A stretch of 64,000 nucleotides of DNA from Motiliproteus sp041586615 (GTDB taxonomy: Bacteria > Pseudomonadota > Gammaproteobacteria > Pseudomonadales > Balneatricaceae): contig JBFGZS010000010.1 of NCBI GenBank assembly GCA_041586615.1, forward strand, positions 19,659-83,658, written 5' to 3'. A model generated the notes under the pieces. It was not told where the DNA came from and made no database searches. It saw only the letters and a list, made by a program, of their open reading frames with translations. Both the position numbers and the translations under genes were made by a program. Positions 16,630 through 24,883 of this stretch are shown here, piece after piece. How positions within the stretch are numbered: position 1 is the stretch's first letter; the number at the start of each line of letters is the position of its first letter.

Positions 16630-17958
16630 ATGATGGACAAGCACCACCCGTGGTTACGTCACGAGATCGGTATCTGGCAAACGGAAGGGATTATCAACGC
16701 CGAGCAGGCGCGCCAACTCCAGGATCGCTACCCGCCAGCCCCGGACAACGCGTGGGGCAAGCTGATCTTCACGAGCCTGGGTGCGCTGATTTTCGGGCTT
16801 GGCATCTGTCTGCTCATTGCCTACAACTGGCAGGGTATGCACCGTTTCGTCAAACTGGCCCTTATCGGCGTAACCCTGCTGCTGGTGCACGGCAGCGCTT
16901 GGTGGCTCCGCCGTCCCGCCGGCACGCACGCACGCGTCGGCGAGAGCCTGCATCTCCTGGGCACATTGCTGTTTGGTGCCGGCATCTGGCTGGTGGCGCA
17001 AATCTACCATCTGGATGAGCACTACCCCAATGCGTACCTGATATGGAGCTTGGCGGCACTCGGCCTGGCCTGGGCGATCCCCTCCGTGCTTCAGGGGCTG
17101 CTGGCACTGGCCTTGGTGTTTATGTGGAGCTGGTTCGAGGTGTTCGATTTCAATCAGACGCACCACTGGGGCGCCTGGCTGGTCGCCTTCGGCGTCATGC
17201 CGCTCGCCTGGCAGCAGCGATCCCGGCCATTACTGTTCTTCAGCCTGAGCCTGTTTATGGCCCTCTATGCCTTTACTCTACTGCGCGTCGACGATGACCT
17301 GGTGTTTTCCGCCCTGTTTATAACCGCCTGCGCCTGTCTGGGCCTGGCTCGACTGGCGGCGGACAGCACCTTCGCCGACAGCGCAGGCGTTTTCCACAGC
17401 GTCGGGGCGACGGTGTATCTGCTACTGCTGTTTGTGGCCAGTTTTGGCAGCCAGGAATTCGCCCCGTTTGAACGGCTACCCACCGGGGGCATGGCCGGGT
17501 TTTACTGGGGCTTACCCCTGCTAATAGCCCTTCTGGCCTGGGCACGCGTTCTCTTGAAAAGGCCCGCCGCGACGCATTCCCTGGATACCTTTAGCCGCCG
17601 ACTCGAGCAGGTCGACGCAGCGCTGATCATCACCGCACTGATGGTCGCGATCGGTTCATCCCTGCCGCTAGCGGGCATACCGCAGGGGAACTGGCTGGTC
17701 TTCAACCTGCTATTTTTGGCCCACGGCGCTATTCTGATCGCGCAGGGGATCCGCCAGTTACGCTGGCAGTGGGTTTCGCTAGGCGGGCTGATGTTGGCCG
17801 CACTGATCTTTGCCCGCTTCCTCGACCTCTTCGACAGCTTGCTGATGCGCTCGCTGGCCTTCCTGGTGCTTGGCGGCGGCCTATTTATCATAGGCGCACG
17901 CTACTCACGTCAAAAACGCCAACACCAACCCAGTCAGCCGGAGAATCCCCATGCCTAA
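16630..17958 (+). CDS. DUF2157 multi-helix membrane protein
   Basis: A 442-residue integral membrane protein of the DUF2157 family. The N-terminal cytoplasmic stretch (WLRHEIGIWQTEGIINAEQARQLQDRY) is the family signature, followed by about eleven hydrophobic segments from residue 50 to 430. Function is unknown; such genes usually occur next to DUF4401 and GDYXXLXY-domain genes in one operon. Here the GDYXXLXY gene follows with an eight-base overlap, and a DUF4401 domain is not separately present. The start ATG has AAGGAAGG about three to five bases upstream. Confidence 0.88.
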   Translation: MMDKHHPWLRHEIGIWQTEGIINAEQARQLQDRYPPAPDNAWGKLIFTSLGALIFGLGICLLIAYNWQGMHRFVKLALIGVTLLLVHGSAWWLRRPAGTHARVGESLHLLGTLLFGAGIWLVAQIYHLDEHYPNAYLIWSLAALGLAWAIPSVLQGLLALALVFMWSWFEVFDFNQTHHWGAWLVAFGVMPLAWQQRSRPLLFFSLSLFMALYAFTLLRVDDDLVFSALFITACACLGLARLAADSTFADSAGVFHSVGATVYLLLLFVASFGSQEFAPFERLPTGGMAGFYWGLPLLIALLAWARVLLKRPAATHSLDTFSRRLEQVDAALIITALMVAIGSSLPLAGIPQGNWLVFNLLFLAHGAILIAQGIRQLRWQWVSLGGLMLAALIFARFLDLFDSLLMRSLAFLVLGGGLFIIGARYSRQKRQHQPSQPENPHA

Positions 17959-18598
17959 GTTGCTGAATCGTTCGCGACTGGTGATCCTGCTGGTGCTGCT
18001 GCAACTGGTGGTATTGGCCGCAATGGCCGGTAAACGCGAATATATCCGTGCGTTTGGCCAGGAGGTCTTTCTGCGCACCGCGCCTATCGACCCACGCGAC
18101 CCGTTTCGTGGCGATTTTGTCCGCCTGAGTTATCCCTTCTCGACCGTTGCGACACAACAGATCCGCACGAGCATCGACACGAAAACCTTGCCGAAAGACC
18201 AGCCCGTTTTCGCGCTACTCACACCCGGCGCACAAGGCCTGTATGCGTTCGACTATCTTACGACCGCCCCCCCTACCCACGGGACATTTATCCGGGGACG
18301 GGTTGAATACGACTGGCGATCACCCCGCGGCGGCAATCTGGCCGTGCGTTATGGCATCGAACAGCTGTTTGTACAGCAGGGAGAAGGCCGCGCCATCGAG
18401 ACACGTCGCGGCCTACGCGGCGGCCTGCAGGTCCCGATGGAAGTCAGGGTGGCTCTGGGCAACGACGGCACCGCCGTCATCAAGGATTTCCGCTGGAGCC
18501 CCCTGGGCATCCAAGTTGAAATATTACGCGTTAATCGCCGCGCGCGCGCGCCAATGACAACGCGCGCCCCCCCGCCGACGAGCCCAGCCAGCCCTTAA
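17951..18598 (+). CDS. GDYXXLXY-domain protein, truncated by frameshift
   Basis: A 215-residue product as it stands. An N-terminal membrane helix (LVILLVLLQLVVLAAMAG) is followed by the family motif GDFVRLSY and a beta-rich domain ending in SPLGIQVEILRVNRR. After that the frame runs into an alternating CG repeat (18539-18551) and gives a short meaningless tail (APMTTRAPPPTSPASP). If one CG unit is removed, the frame continues as ANDNARPPADEPSQPLSPRL and on to 18993, giving 346 residues. I therefore read this as the N-terminal part of a longer gene. It overlaps the DUF2157 gene by eight bases. Function unknown. Confidence 0.8.
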   Translation: MPKLLNRSRLVILLVLLQLVVLAAMAGKREYIRAFGQEVFLRTAPIDPRDPFRGDFVRLSYPFSTVATQQIRTSIDTKTLPKDQPVFALLTPGAQGLYAFDYLTTAPPTHGTFIRGRVEYDWRSPRGGNLAVRYGIEQLFVQQGEGRAIETRRGLRGGLQVPMEVRVALGNDGTAVIKDFRWSPLGIQVEILRVNRRARAPMTTRAPPPTSPASP

Positions 18599-18993
18599 GT
18601 CCACGCCTGCGCCTGACGCTGCAGAATGTCTCGGCGCAGGCGCTGACCTTGGCGGACCCTGCAGGCCCCTGCGGCTTGACTCTGGTCAGCGCCAACACGG
18701 GCGTGGAGGACTACCCCCTGGCCGATACAACCTGCTCGGCACCCGACTTACTGCCTGGCCCGTCTCAACAGATTCAATTGGCGCCGCAGGAAGCGATTGC
18801 GCTGGAGTTAGAGCTGGGCGAGCCTCGTTGGCATGTGCGGGAAGCCGGGCAGCCGGTCGAGATTGGCGCGCTGGAACAGCCGGCCATGTTCCGGCTGATC
18901 TACCGTAGTCCGGCTAGCGGCCAGCCCGATAACACGCACTGGTACGGCGACCTACCCAGCCAGGCCTTTAACGCCTTTGGGCGTATCGATTAA
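18541..18993 (+). pseudogene. C-terminal part of the GDYXXLXY protein, out of frame
   Basis: The frame starting in the CG repeat reads without a stop to 18993: LRLTLQNVSAQALTLADPAG, then LAPQEAIALELELGEPRW, then FRLIYRSP, and the ending WYGDLPSQAFNAFGRID. This looks like a beta-sandwich extension of the preceding protein, and its composition matches the neighbouring genes. It has no ribosome binding site of its own near a start, so it is probably not translated unless the frame is restored. Confidence 0.65.
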
Positions 18994-19112
18994 ACCTGAT
19001 AACACCCGGCCTGTGACCCGCATCAAGCCGCGCGCCCCTTAACCTGCAACCGTGCCGACCGTCGTACGCGGCGTTTTTATACCCGACAGTTCGCATTGAT
19101 GCCCGTTAAGGT

Positions 19113-20648
19113 TTATGTCAGTGAGGGTTTATGCCAGTGAAGGTTATAGAGATCTTCGCGTCGATCTTTCATATTGGTCACGGAGCCTTCGTTACGAATC
19201 AACTTCAAGCGATCCAGATCCAGGTCCGAAAACAGGATCATCTCGGTGTTGGGCGTCGCCTCCGACAGCACGGCATCGTGGGGAAAGTAGAAGTCCGACG
19301 GGGTAAAGACTGCCGACTGGGCGTACTGCACATCCAAGCTTTCCACCGACGGCAGGTTACCGACCGAGCCACAGATCACTGCATAGCATTCGTTCTCGAT
19401 AGCCCGCGCCTGGGCACAATGCCGCACCCGTAGAAAACCGTTCTTGGTGTCGGTCCAGAACGGTACAAAGAGGATTTCCAGCCCTTGGGCCGCCATCAAC
19501 CGGGCCAACTCGGGAAACTCGACGTCGTAGCAGATCAGAATACCGACGCGTCCGGCGTCGGTATCAAACACCTGCAGTTTATCCCCGCCCTCGATAACCC
19601 AATCGCGCCGCTCGTGGGGTGTAATGTGCAGTTTACATTGCTCCTCTACCGAGCCGTCACGGCGACACAGGTAGGAGACGTTAAGCAGCTGCTCAGCTTT
19701 CATCAGTGGCATCGAACCGGTGATGATATTGATGTTGTATTCCACCGCCATACGCTGCATTTCATCCCGAAAGCGCTCGGTGAATGTAGCCAGAAATCGT
19801 ATCGCCTGCATCTGCTGTTTGGAGTCGGTCAGCCCCATCAACGGCGCGTTGAAAAATTCGGGAAACAACGCAAAGTCACTCTTGTAGTCGGACACCGCAT
19901 CGACGAAGTATTCGACCTGCTGCAAGACCTCTTCCACGCTATGAAACTGACGCATCTGCCATTGCACCACCCCCACCCGCACCACCGTCTTGGTTTGGCT
20001 GATAGAGGAGGTATCGGGCTGATAAAAAATATTGCTCCACTCGAGCAAGGTGGCATAACCCTGGGACTTTTCATCTTCCGGGTTGTACTGACGCAGCACC
20101 CGTTTGACCTGGAAATCGTTCGACAGCTGGAAAGACAGGATGGGGTCGTAGAATTCACGCTTATCCACCCGCTCGATATATTCCTGGGGAGGCATCTCAT
20201 CGACATGCTGGTAATAACCCGGGATACGGCCACCGGCCAGAATCGCACGCAAATTCAACTGCCGGCACAGGTCCTTACGCGCTTCATACAAGCGCCGTCC
20301 CAGACGGAAGCCCCGGTACTCCGGGTGCAGCAAGACATCAAGGCCATAGAGGGCATCGCCTTTGCTGTCATTCAGGATCTGTTTACGCTTACCAATCAGA
20401 TCATCGTAGGTGTGCGGGTTGCTAAAACGGCTGTATTCAACCCGCACCGTCAACGCGAGGCCAACAATCTCGTCGCCGTCTTCGATACAGATCTGGCCTT
20501 CCCGAAAATCACGCCCCAGTTTCGCCAGAGTATCCTCAGGCCAGGCGCCGCCGATATCGTCATAAACCCGATCCATCAAGCGCTTGATCCCCGGATAATC
20601 CTCGGGGGTCAGATTTCTTAGATTCAGATGAAGCTCTTCCGCTGACAT
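19113..20648 (-). CDS. GNAT acetyltransferase / carbon-nitrogen hydrolase fusion
   Basis: A protein of 511 residues with two enzyme domains. Residues about 1-165 are a GNAT fold (LTPEDYPGIKRLMDRVYDDI, then LDVLLHPEYRGFRLGRRLYEARKDL). Residues about 220-500 are a nitrilase-superfamily amidase with the triad Glu (LFPEFFNAP), Lys (EEQCKLHITPHE) and Cys (GILICYDVEFPEL). This domain pair is a known bacterial architecture, but its substrate is unknown to me. The start at 20648 (MSAEELHLNL) is chosen over an upstream in-frame start, since the GNAT fold starts right after it. The stop lies inside a 16-base tandem duplication (about 19107-19138). Confidence 0.88.
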   Translation of the reverse strand: MSAEELHLNLRNLTPEDYPGIKRLMDRVYDDIGGAWPEDTLAKLGRDFREGQICIEDGDEIVGLALTVRVEYSRFSNPHTYDDLIGKRKQILNDSKGDALYGLDVLLHPEYRGFRLGRRLYEARKDLCRQLNLRAILAGGRIPGYYQHVDEMPPQEYIERVDKREFYDPILSFQLSNDFQVKRVLRQYNPEDEKSQGYATLLEWSNIFYQPDTSSISQTKTVVRVGVVQWQMRQFHSVEEVLQQVEYFVDAVSDYKSDFALFPEFFNAPLMGLTDSKQQMQAIRFLATFTERFRDEMQRMAVEYNINIITGSMPLMKAEQLLNVSYLCRRDGSVEEQCKLHITPHERRDWVIEGGDKLQVFDTDAGRVGILICYDVEFPELARLMAAQGLEILFVPFWTDTKNGFLRVRHCAQARAIENECYAVICGSVGNLPSVESLDVQYAQSAVFTPSDFYFPHDAVLSEATPNTEMILFSDLDLDRLKLIRNEGSVTNMKDRREDLYNLHWHKPSLT

Positions 20649-20681
20649 ACCACACCTCAATAAAACGATAAGACCTGTTGG

Positions 20682-20748
20682 CTATTAATCCGGCGGGTTA
20701 ATAGACTAACTACCGAATGGATCGGTATGTTGCTGCCAAGTTAATAAT
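20682..20748. repeat. MITE/REP-like inverted-repeat element, copy C (degenerate)
   Basis: The right end (GGATCGGTATGTTGCTGCC, AAGTTAAT) matches copies A and B; the left end (CTATTAATCCGGCGGG ... CTACCGA) is diverged but still pairs with it as an imperfect palindrome. It is shorter than copy B and lies between the divergent GNAT-nitrilase and arfB genes. Confidence 0.5.
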
Positions 20749-20892
20749 CGATTCGAAGGCTGCCTGCAGGCCGCTATTGCCGCCTCTCTATCGCAACCGG
20801 ATGCCGTGCAGAATAGAACAGTGCAGGGCTTTACACCAAATAAATGATGCCCGTACTAGGCGGCCTCCCCTCCACTCGGTTATGCTGAGAGG

Positions 20893-21306
20893 ATGCTACA
20901 GATCTCCAACCAGGTCAGTATCCCTGACCACGAAATCGAATTGTCCGCCATCCGCGCTCAGGGCGCCGGCGGCCAGAACGTGAATAAAGTCTCCAGCGCG
21001 ATTCATCTGCGCTTCGATATCCGCGCGTCCTCGCTACCCGAATACTACCAAGCGCGTCTACTGGCACTGCGCGATCAGCGCATCACAAAAGAAGGCGTCA
21101 TTGTGATTAAAGCCCAGCAGCACCGCACCCAGGAAAAGAATCGCGACGATGCACTGGAACGGTTGAAAGCGCTGATAAAAAGTGTGGCCCATGTCGAAAA
21201 GAAACGTGTGGCGACCAAGCCCACCCGCAACTCGCAGCGCAAACGCATGGACAGCAAAAACCTGCGCGGAAAAGTCAAAGCCCTGCGCAGCCGGGTCACC
21301 GATTAG
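20893..21306 (+). CDS. arfB: Alternative ribosome-rescue factor ArfB (peptidyl-tRNA hydrolase)
   Basis: A 137-residue protein that frees ribosomes stalled at the end of broken mRNAs. The catalytic GGQ is at residues 26-28 in AIRAQGAGGQNVNKVSSAIHLRF, and the rest (SLPEYYQARLLAL, GVIVIKAQQHRTQEKN) matches ArfB closely. The basic C-terminal tail (KKRVATKPTRNSQRKRMDSK, KVKALRSR), which enters the empty mRNA channel, is present. GAGAGG lies directly against the ATG, an unusually short spacing. It converges with the MscS-type gene eight bases downstream. Confidence 0.95.
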   Translation: MLQISNQVSIPDHEIELSAIRAQGAGGQNVNKVSSAIHLRFDIRASSLPEYYQARLLALRDQRITKEGVIVIKAQQHRTQEKNRDDALERLKALIKSVAHVEKKRVATKPTRNSQRKRMDSKNLRGKVKALRSRVTD

Positions 21307-21313
21307 TTTTAGC

Positions 21314-23452
21314 TCAAGCCGGCCCGCCTTTCGGCGCAGCCATGAAGCCCTCCGGTACCGAGCGAATGTAGAGATCCTGCTGGGGAAAGGGGATCTCGAT
21401 GTGATAGCGGCGGAACTGGGTCTCTATCTCCCACAAATAAATGGCATGGATCGACAGTTGTTTGGGTAGGCGGTTGTTATCGATCCAGACCACCAGTTCA
21501 AAATCCAGACTACTGGCACCGAAAGCCACCAGGCGCACCTCAACCTCGCGGTTTCCCCCTGACAGGGTATAAGGAATAGTTAACGCCGCCTCTTGAACCG
21601 CCTTCTTCACCAGATCCTTATCGCTGCCATAGGCAACGCCGAAGGGGATGTGCAGGCGCCGGGTAACATCATCCAGAGTATAGTTAATCACCCTGCCACT
21701 GATAAATTCCGAATTGGGCACCAGAATATCGATATTATCCCGGGTCGTCAGCTGCGTACTGCGCACATTGATCGCTTTGATCCGCCCCCGCACCCCTGAC
21801 TCCAGCTCGACCACATCCCCAACCTTTAACGGCCGCTCGATCAGCAGAATCAGTCCGGAAATAAAGTTATTAAAGATCGATTGCAGGCCGAAACCGATAC
21901 CGACACTCAGGGCCCCCGCCACCAGCGCCAGATTCGTAAAGTCCAGACCGATAGAGGATAAGCCGAAGATCAGTGCCATCAGCAAAATCAGGTAATGCAG
22001 CATCTTCGAGATGGCGAACAGCGACGCCTCGGAGAAGCTGCCGAAATTCTGCCCCATATGCGCCAATGCCTTGCGAACCATCCGGGAGATAAACATCGCC
22101 ACAAACAGGATCAGACAGACACGGGTAATATCAATCGCCGTCACCGGCGTTTCATTCACGGTAAACAGCGGATAATAGATCACGGTAAGCGTGGCATCGA
22201 TACTACTGCGGAAGGAGCTATCGAACAGGCCCTGCATCAGCGCCCAGCCGGAGGCTTGGGACTGGGATTTTTTGCGGTAGTAGCCGTAGAGATAATCGAC
22301 ATCCTGTAACAGCAGGTCGGCCTTGTTCAGTTCGATACGCGCCTTCTGGGCCTGAATCCACAGTTTTTCGGCGATTCCCGGGCTGACGGCACCCAGATCG
22401 CCTGCGCCGGCAATCCCCTGGGACAGCTGGTCTAGAACCCCGCGCAATTTTTCGCGCTCGAAGGCCTGCTGCGTGCGCAAGCCAGTGATCTGTCCCTCCC
22501 AATCGGTCTCAACACGCGGCGGTTTGTTTTCCAGTATATCGGCGTAGGCCAGCAGCAACTCGAGTCTTAACTGCACTAACTGCGACAACCGCAACTCCGT
22601 CTCTTTTTGCAGCAGTGCCAACACCTGCGCGGGAGACGTCGCGTCTTCGGATATCTGCTTCAACTCCAGTCGCTTTATCTGGGTGGTCAGTACCTCCTGG
22701 CTTTTAACGGTTTTTTCCCATTCCTTACGTATCCGCTCCCGCTCCTCCTCAGTGGGTTTGATGCTTTCGGCCGCAGAAGCCAATGTCGCGGTCAAGGTAC
22801 TCAGGTGGCTGCCCAGCAGCTTGCTGCTCTGGCGCAGCTTGCCCAGCAGCTCTTGGTTCACAAGGAAGGCCAGTTGTTGACGCAGGATATAGACGGCCTG
22901 CATCCAACGCTCCGCGGGGTCGGCTGTCTTGCGATAGCTGACAAACAGCGTAGACAACTCCTGCTTCAACACTTTCAGCGATACACTAAGCTGGTCATGC
23001 TCGCGCTGTTTCGTGGTGACCTTCGCCTGCAGAACCCGCCAATCGGCGTAGGCTTTCAGCCAGCCATCCAGGCTATATTGGGTCTGCAATGCCGGAGGAT
23101 CCTCGGCGCGCGCATCATCCTTCAGCAACGCGCCGAGCCGTTCAAGCGTTTTACGGATAAGCCGGACTTCATCCTCGATGACCAGTTGTGCCGGGGTGCG
23201 CGCCAGCTCTCGCTCGACCCGGGCTCGGATCATATCCAAGGTTTTTTGCTTGTTCTCCGGATCCAGCTTTTCAAACCCAACCCACCAACCCGCCGGCAGG
23301 TTATCCAACGTCCATTCGACCAACAACGGTTCGGCACTGCCGTTAGGCTCGGCGGCCTGCGCCACCGGTGCCGAAAAACAGGCCACATACAGTGCAAGAG
23401 ACAGAAAAAACCATCCGCAGGCTCCGCGCAAAAAACCACAAGCCGCTGTCAT
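21314..23452 (-). CDS. MscS-family mechanosensitive channel with long periplasmic region
   Basis: A 712-residue protein: signal peptide (FFLSLALYVACFSAPVAQA), a long periplasmic helical coiled-coil region (about 40-400), several membrane helices (about 430-560), and a C-terminal MscS pore and beta domain. The pore helix shows the family pattern (ALVAGALSVGIGFGLQSIFNNFISG), followed by ERPLKVGDVVELESGVRGRIKAI and DNIDILVPNSEFISGRVINY. Such MscK/MscM-type channels open on membrane tension and release solutes on hypo-osmotic shock. It is shorter than MscK (1120) and stands alone in its orientation. Confidence 0.9.
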   Translation of the reverse strand: MTAACGFLRGACGWFFLSLALYVACFSAPVAQAAEPNGSAEPLLVEWTLDNLPAGWWVGFEKLDPENKQKTLDMIRARVERELARTPAQLVIEDEVRLIRKTLERLGALLKDDARAEDPPALQTQYSLDGWLKAYADWRVLQAKVTTKQREHDQLSVSLKVLKQELSTLFVSYRKTADPAERWMQAVYILRQQLAFLVNQELLGKLRQSSKLLGSHLSTLTATLASAAESIKPTEEERERIRKEWEKTVKSQEVLTTQIKRLELKQISEDATSPAQVLALLQKETELRLSQLVQLRLELLLAYADILENKPPRVETDWEGQITGLRTQQAFEREKLRGVLDQLSQGIAGAGDLGAVSPGIAEKLWIQAQKARIELNKADLLLQDVDYLYGYYRKKSQSQASGWALMQGLFDSSFRSSIDATLTVIYYPLFTVNETPVTAIDITRVCLILFVAMFISRMVRKALAHMGQNFGSFSEASLFAISKMLHYLILLMALIFGLSSIGLDFTNLALVAGALSVGIGFGLQSIFNNFISGLILLIERPLKVGDVVELESGVRGRIKAINVRSTQLTTRDNIDILVPNSEFISGRVINYTLDDVTRRLHIPFGVAYGSDKDLVKKAVQEAALTIPYTLSGGNREVEVRLVAFGASSLDFELVVWIDNNRLPKQLSIHAIYLWEIETQFRRYHIEIPFPQQDLYIRSVPEGFMAAPKGGPA

Positions 23453-23632
23453 CCGTACGTTACCTCTACTGTTGCAAGTATCACCTGGATACGATCAATC
23501 AACGCCGTCAGCACTGTCGGGAGTCTAGACCACAAACCTATTGGCATATACAGTAGCGGCCCGCTTTACTTTCGAAATAGGCAGGTTGCACTACACTAAT
23601 ATCAACTAGTTAGCGACCGAAAGGAATCTCCT

Positions 23633-24604
23633 ATGAGCGATAATGGTCTGGTGTACGGCTTCCTGCTAGATGGGAAGGGCGGGGCTAAAACACTCGCCTT
23701 GCGCGATGCGGTCAACTGGAAGCCCGAAGACGGCATCGCCTGGCTGCACTTTGACTACACCCATGACAATGCCCGGCAATGGATAGAAAACGAGGGGCAT
23801 CTCGATAACCTGGTCGTCGAGGCCTTGCTGACCGGCGAGAGTCGTCCCAGAGCCACCCCCATGGGCGATGGCCTGCTCGTCGCCTTACGCGGCGTCAACC
23901 TGAGCCCGGGATCCAACCCCGAGGACATGGTCGGCATCCGTATCTGGACCGACGGCACGCGAATTATCAGTAGCCGTAAACGTCGCCTGCTGTCGGCCAG
24001 CGACCTGGTTGAGCAGTTACACAAAGGCGATGGTCCCTGCACCGCCGGGGAGTTTCTGATTATGTTATCGGACCGGCTGATGAGTCGTATGCAGACCACC
24101 ATCGACGATACCGAAGATAAGGTTGCCTCGATCGAGGAAGAAATCCTCAGTGCCGGTGACTATAACCTGCGCAGCCAGATCGCCTCGCTGCGGCGCGAAG
24201 TTATTTCGCTACGACGTTACCTGTCGCCACAGCGCGAAGCGATGCTGCAGTTACAAACGGTCAAGATGTCCTGGCTCACCGCCGACGAGCGCCAGAGCCT
24301 GCGTGAAGTTACCGACCACCTGATCCGCTATGTCGAAGACCTGGATTCGGTCCGCGATCGTGCTGCCGTGGCGCAGGAGGAGCTGGCCAACCGGCTCGCC
24401 GAAGATATGAACAACCGGATGTATGTCCTATCGCTGGTCGCCGCGGTGTTTCTGCCGCTGGGCTTTCTCACCGGTCTGCTCGGCATCAATGTCGGCGGCA
24501 TTCCGGGCGCCGAAAATCCCCTGTCGTTCTGGGTCTTTTGTGCCATGCTGGTGACACTCGTCGGATTTCAGGTCTGGATATTTAAAAGAAAAAGTTGGTT
24601 TTAA
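23633..24604 (+). CDS. CorA/ZntB-family metal ion transporter
   Basis: A 323-residue transporter of the ZntB branch of the CorA family. The N-terminal cytoplasmic domain (FLLDGKGGAK ... WLHFDY) is followed by long helices (ISSRKRRLLSASDLVEQL, IASLRREVISLRRYLSPQREAM) and two C-terminal membrane helices (YVLSLVAAVFLPLGFLTGLLG and FWVFCAMLVTLVGFQVWIF). The pore-mouth GMN motif is GIN here (GLLGINVGGIPG), as in ZntB-type variants. ZntB imports or exports zinc depending on the species. AAGGA lies about seven bases before the ATG. It is a single-gene unit. Confidence 0.87.
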   Translation: MSDNGLVYGFLLDGKGGAKTLALRDAVNWKPEDGIAWLHFDYTHDNARQWIENEGHLDNLVVEALLTGESRPRATPMGDGLLVALRGVNLSPGSNPEDMVGIRIWTDGTRIISSRKRRLLSASDLVEQLHKGDGPCTAGEFLIMLSDRLMSRMQTTIDDTEDKVASIEEEILSAGDYNLRSQIASLRREVISLRRYLSPQREAMLQLQTVKMSWLTADERQSLREVTDHLIRYVEDLDSVRDRAAVAQEELANRLAEDMNNRMYVLSLVAAVFLPLGFLTGLLGINVGGIPGAENPLSFWVFCAMLVTLVGFQVWIFKRKSWF

Positions 24605-24883
24605 GAGATTCTTTCCGCAATGTTCCAGCATTCATGACCTTCTGCCGGGCGGGAATCAGCCTGTATGGGGATTCCGATTGCCGGTGTCCCCTGCCACGGC
24701 GCTCGCGCATTCACGGCCTGATCGTCAGAACGCGCAACGCTATTGCGCGTTAAAGATGGATCTGGATCAATAAAGCGTCAGCAAAGAGGCCGCCACGCTA
24801 CGCATCCGCGAAAAAAATGGTGCATGATTCACAGTCGCTTTATTTCAAAACGTCCTTACAAGAATCGTCGAGGTTGTACCGGC

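Noticed and set aside
19485..20621. 378-codon plus-strand frame opposite the GNAT-nitrilase gene
   Set aside because: Shadow frame; no start signal and no recognisable domain.
22607..23599. 330-codon plus-strand frame opposite the MscS-type gene
   Set aside because: Leu/Gln-rich mirror of the coiled-coil region of the real gene.
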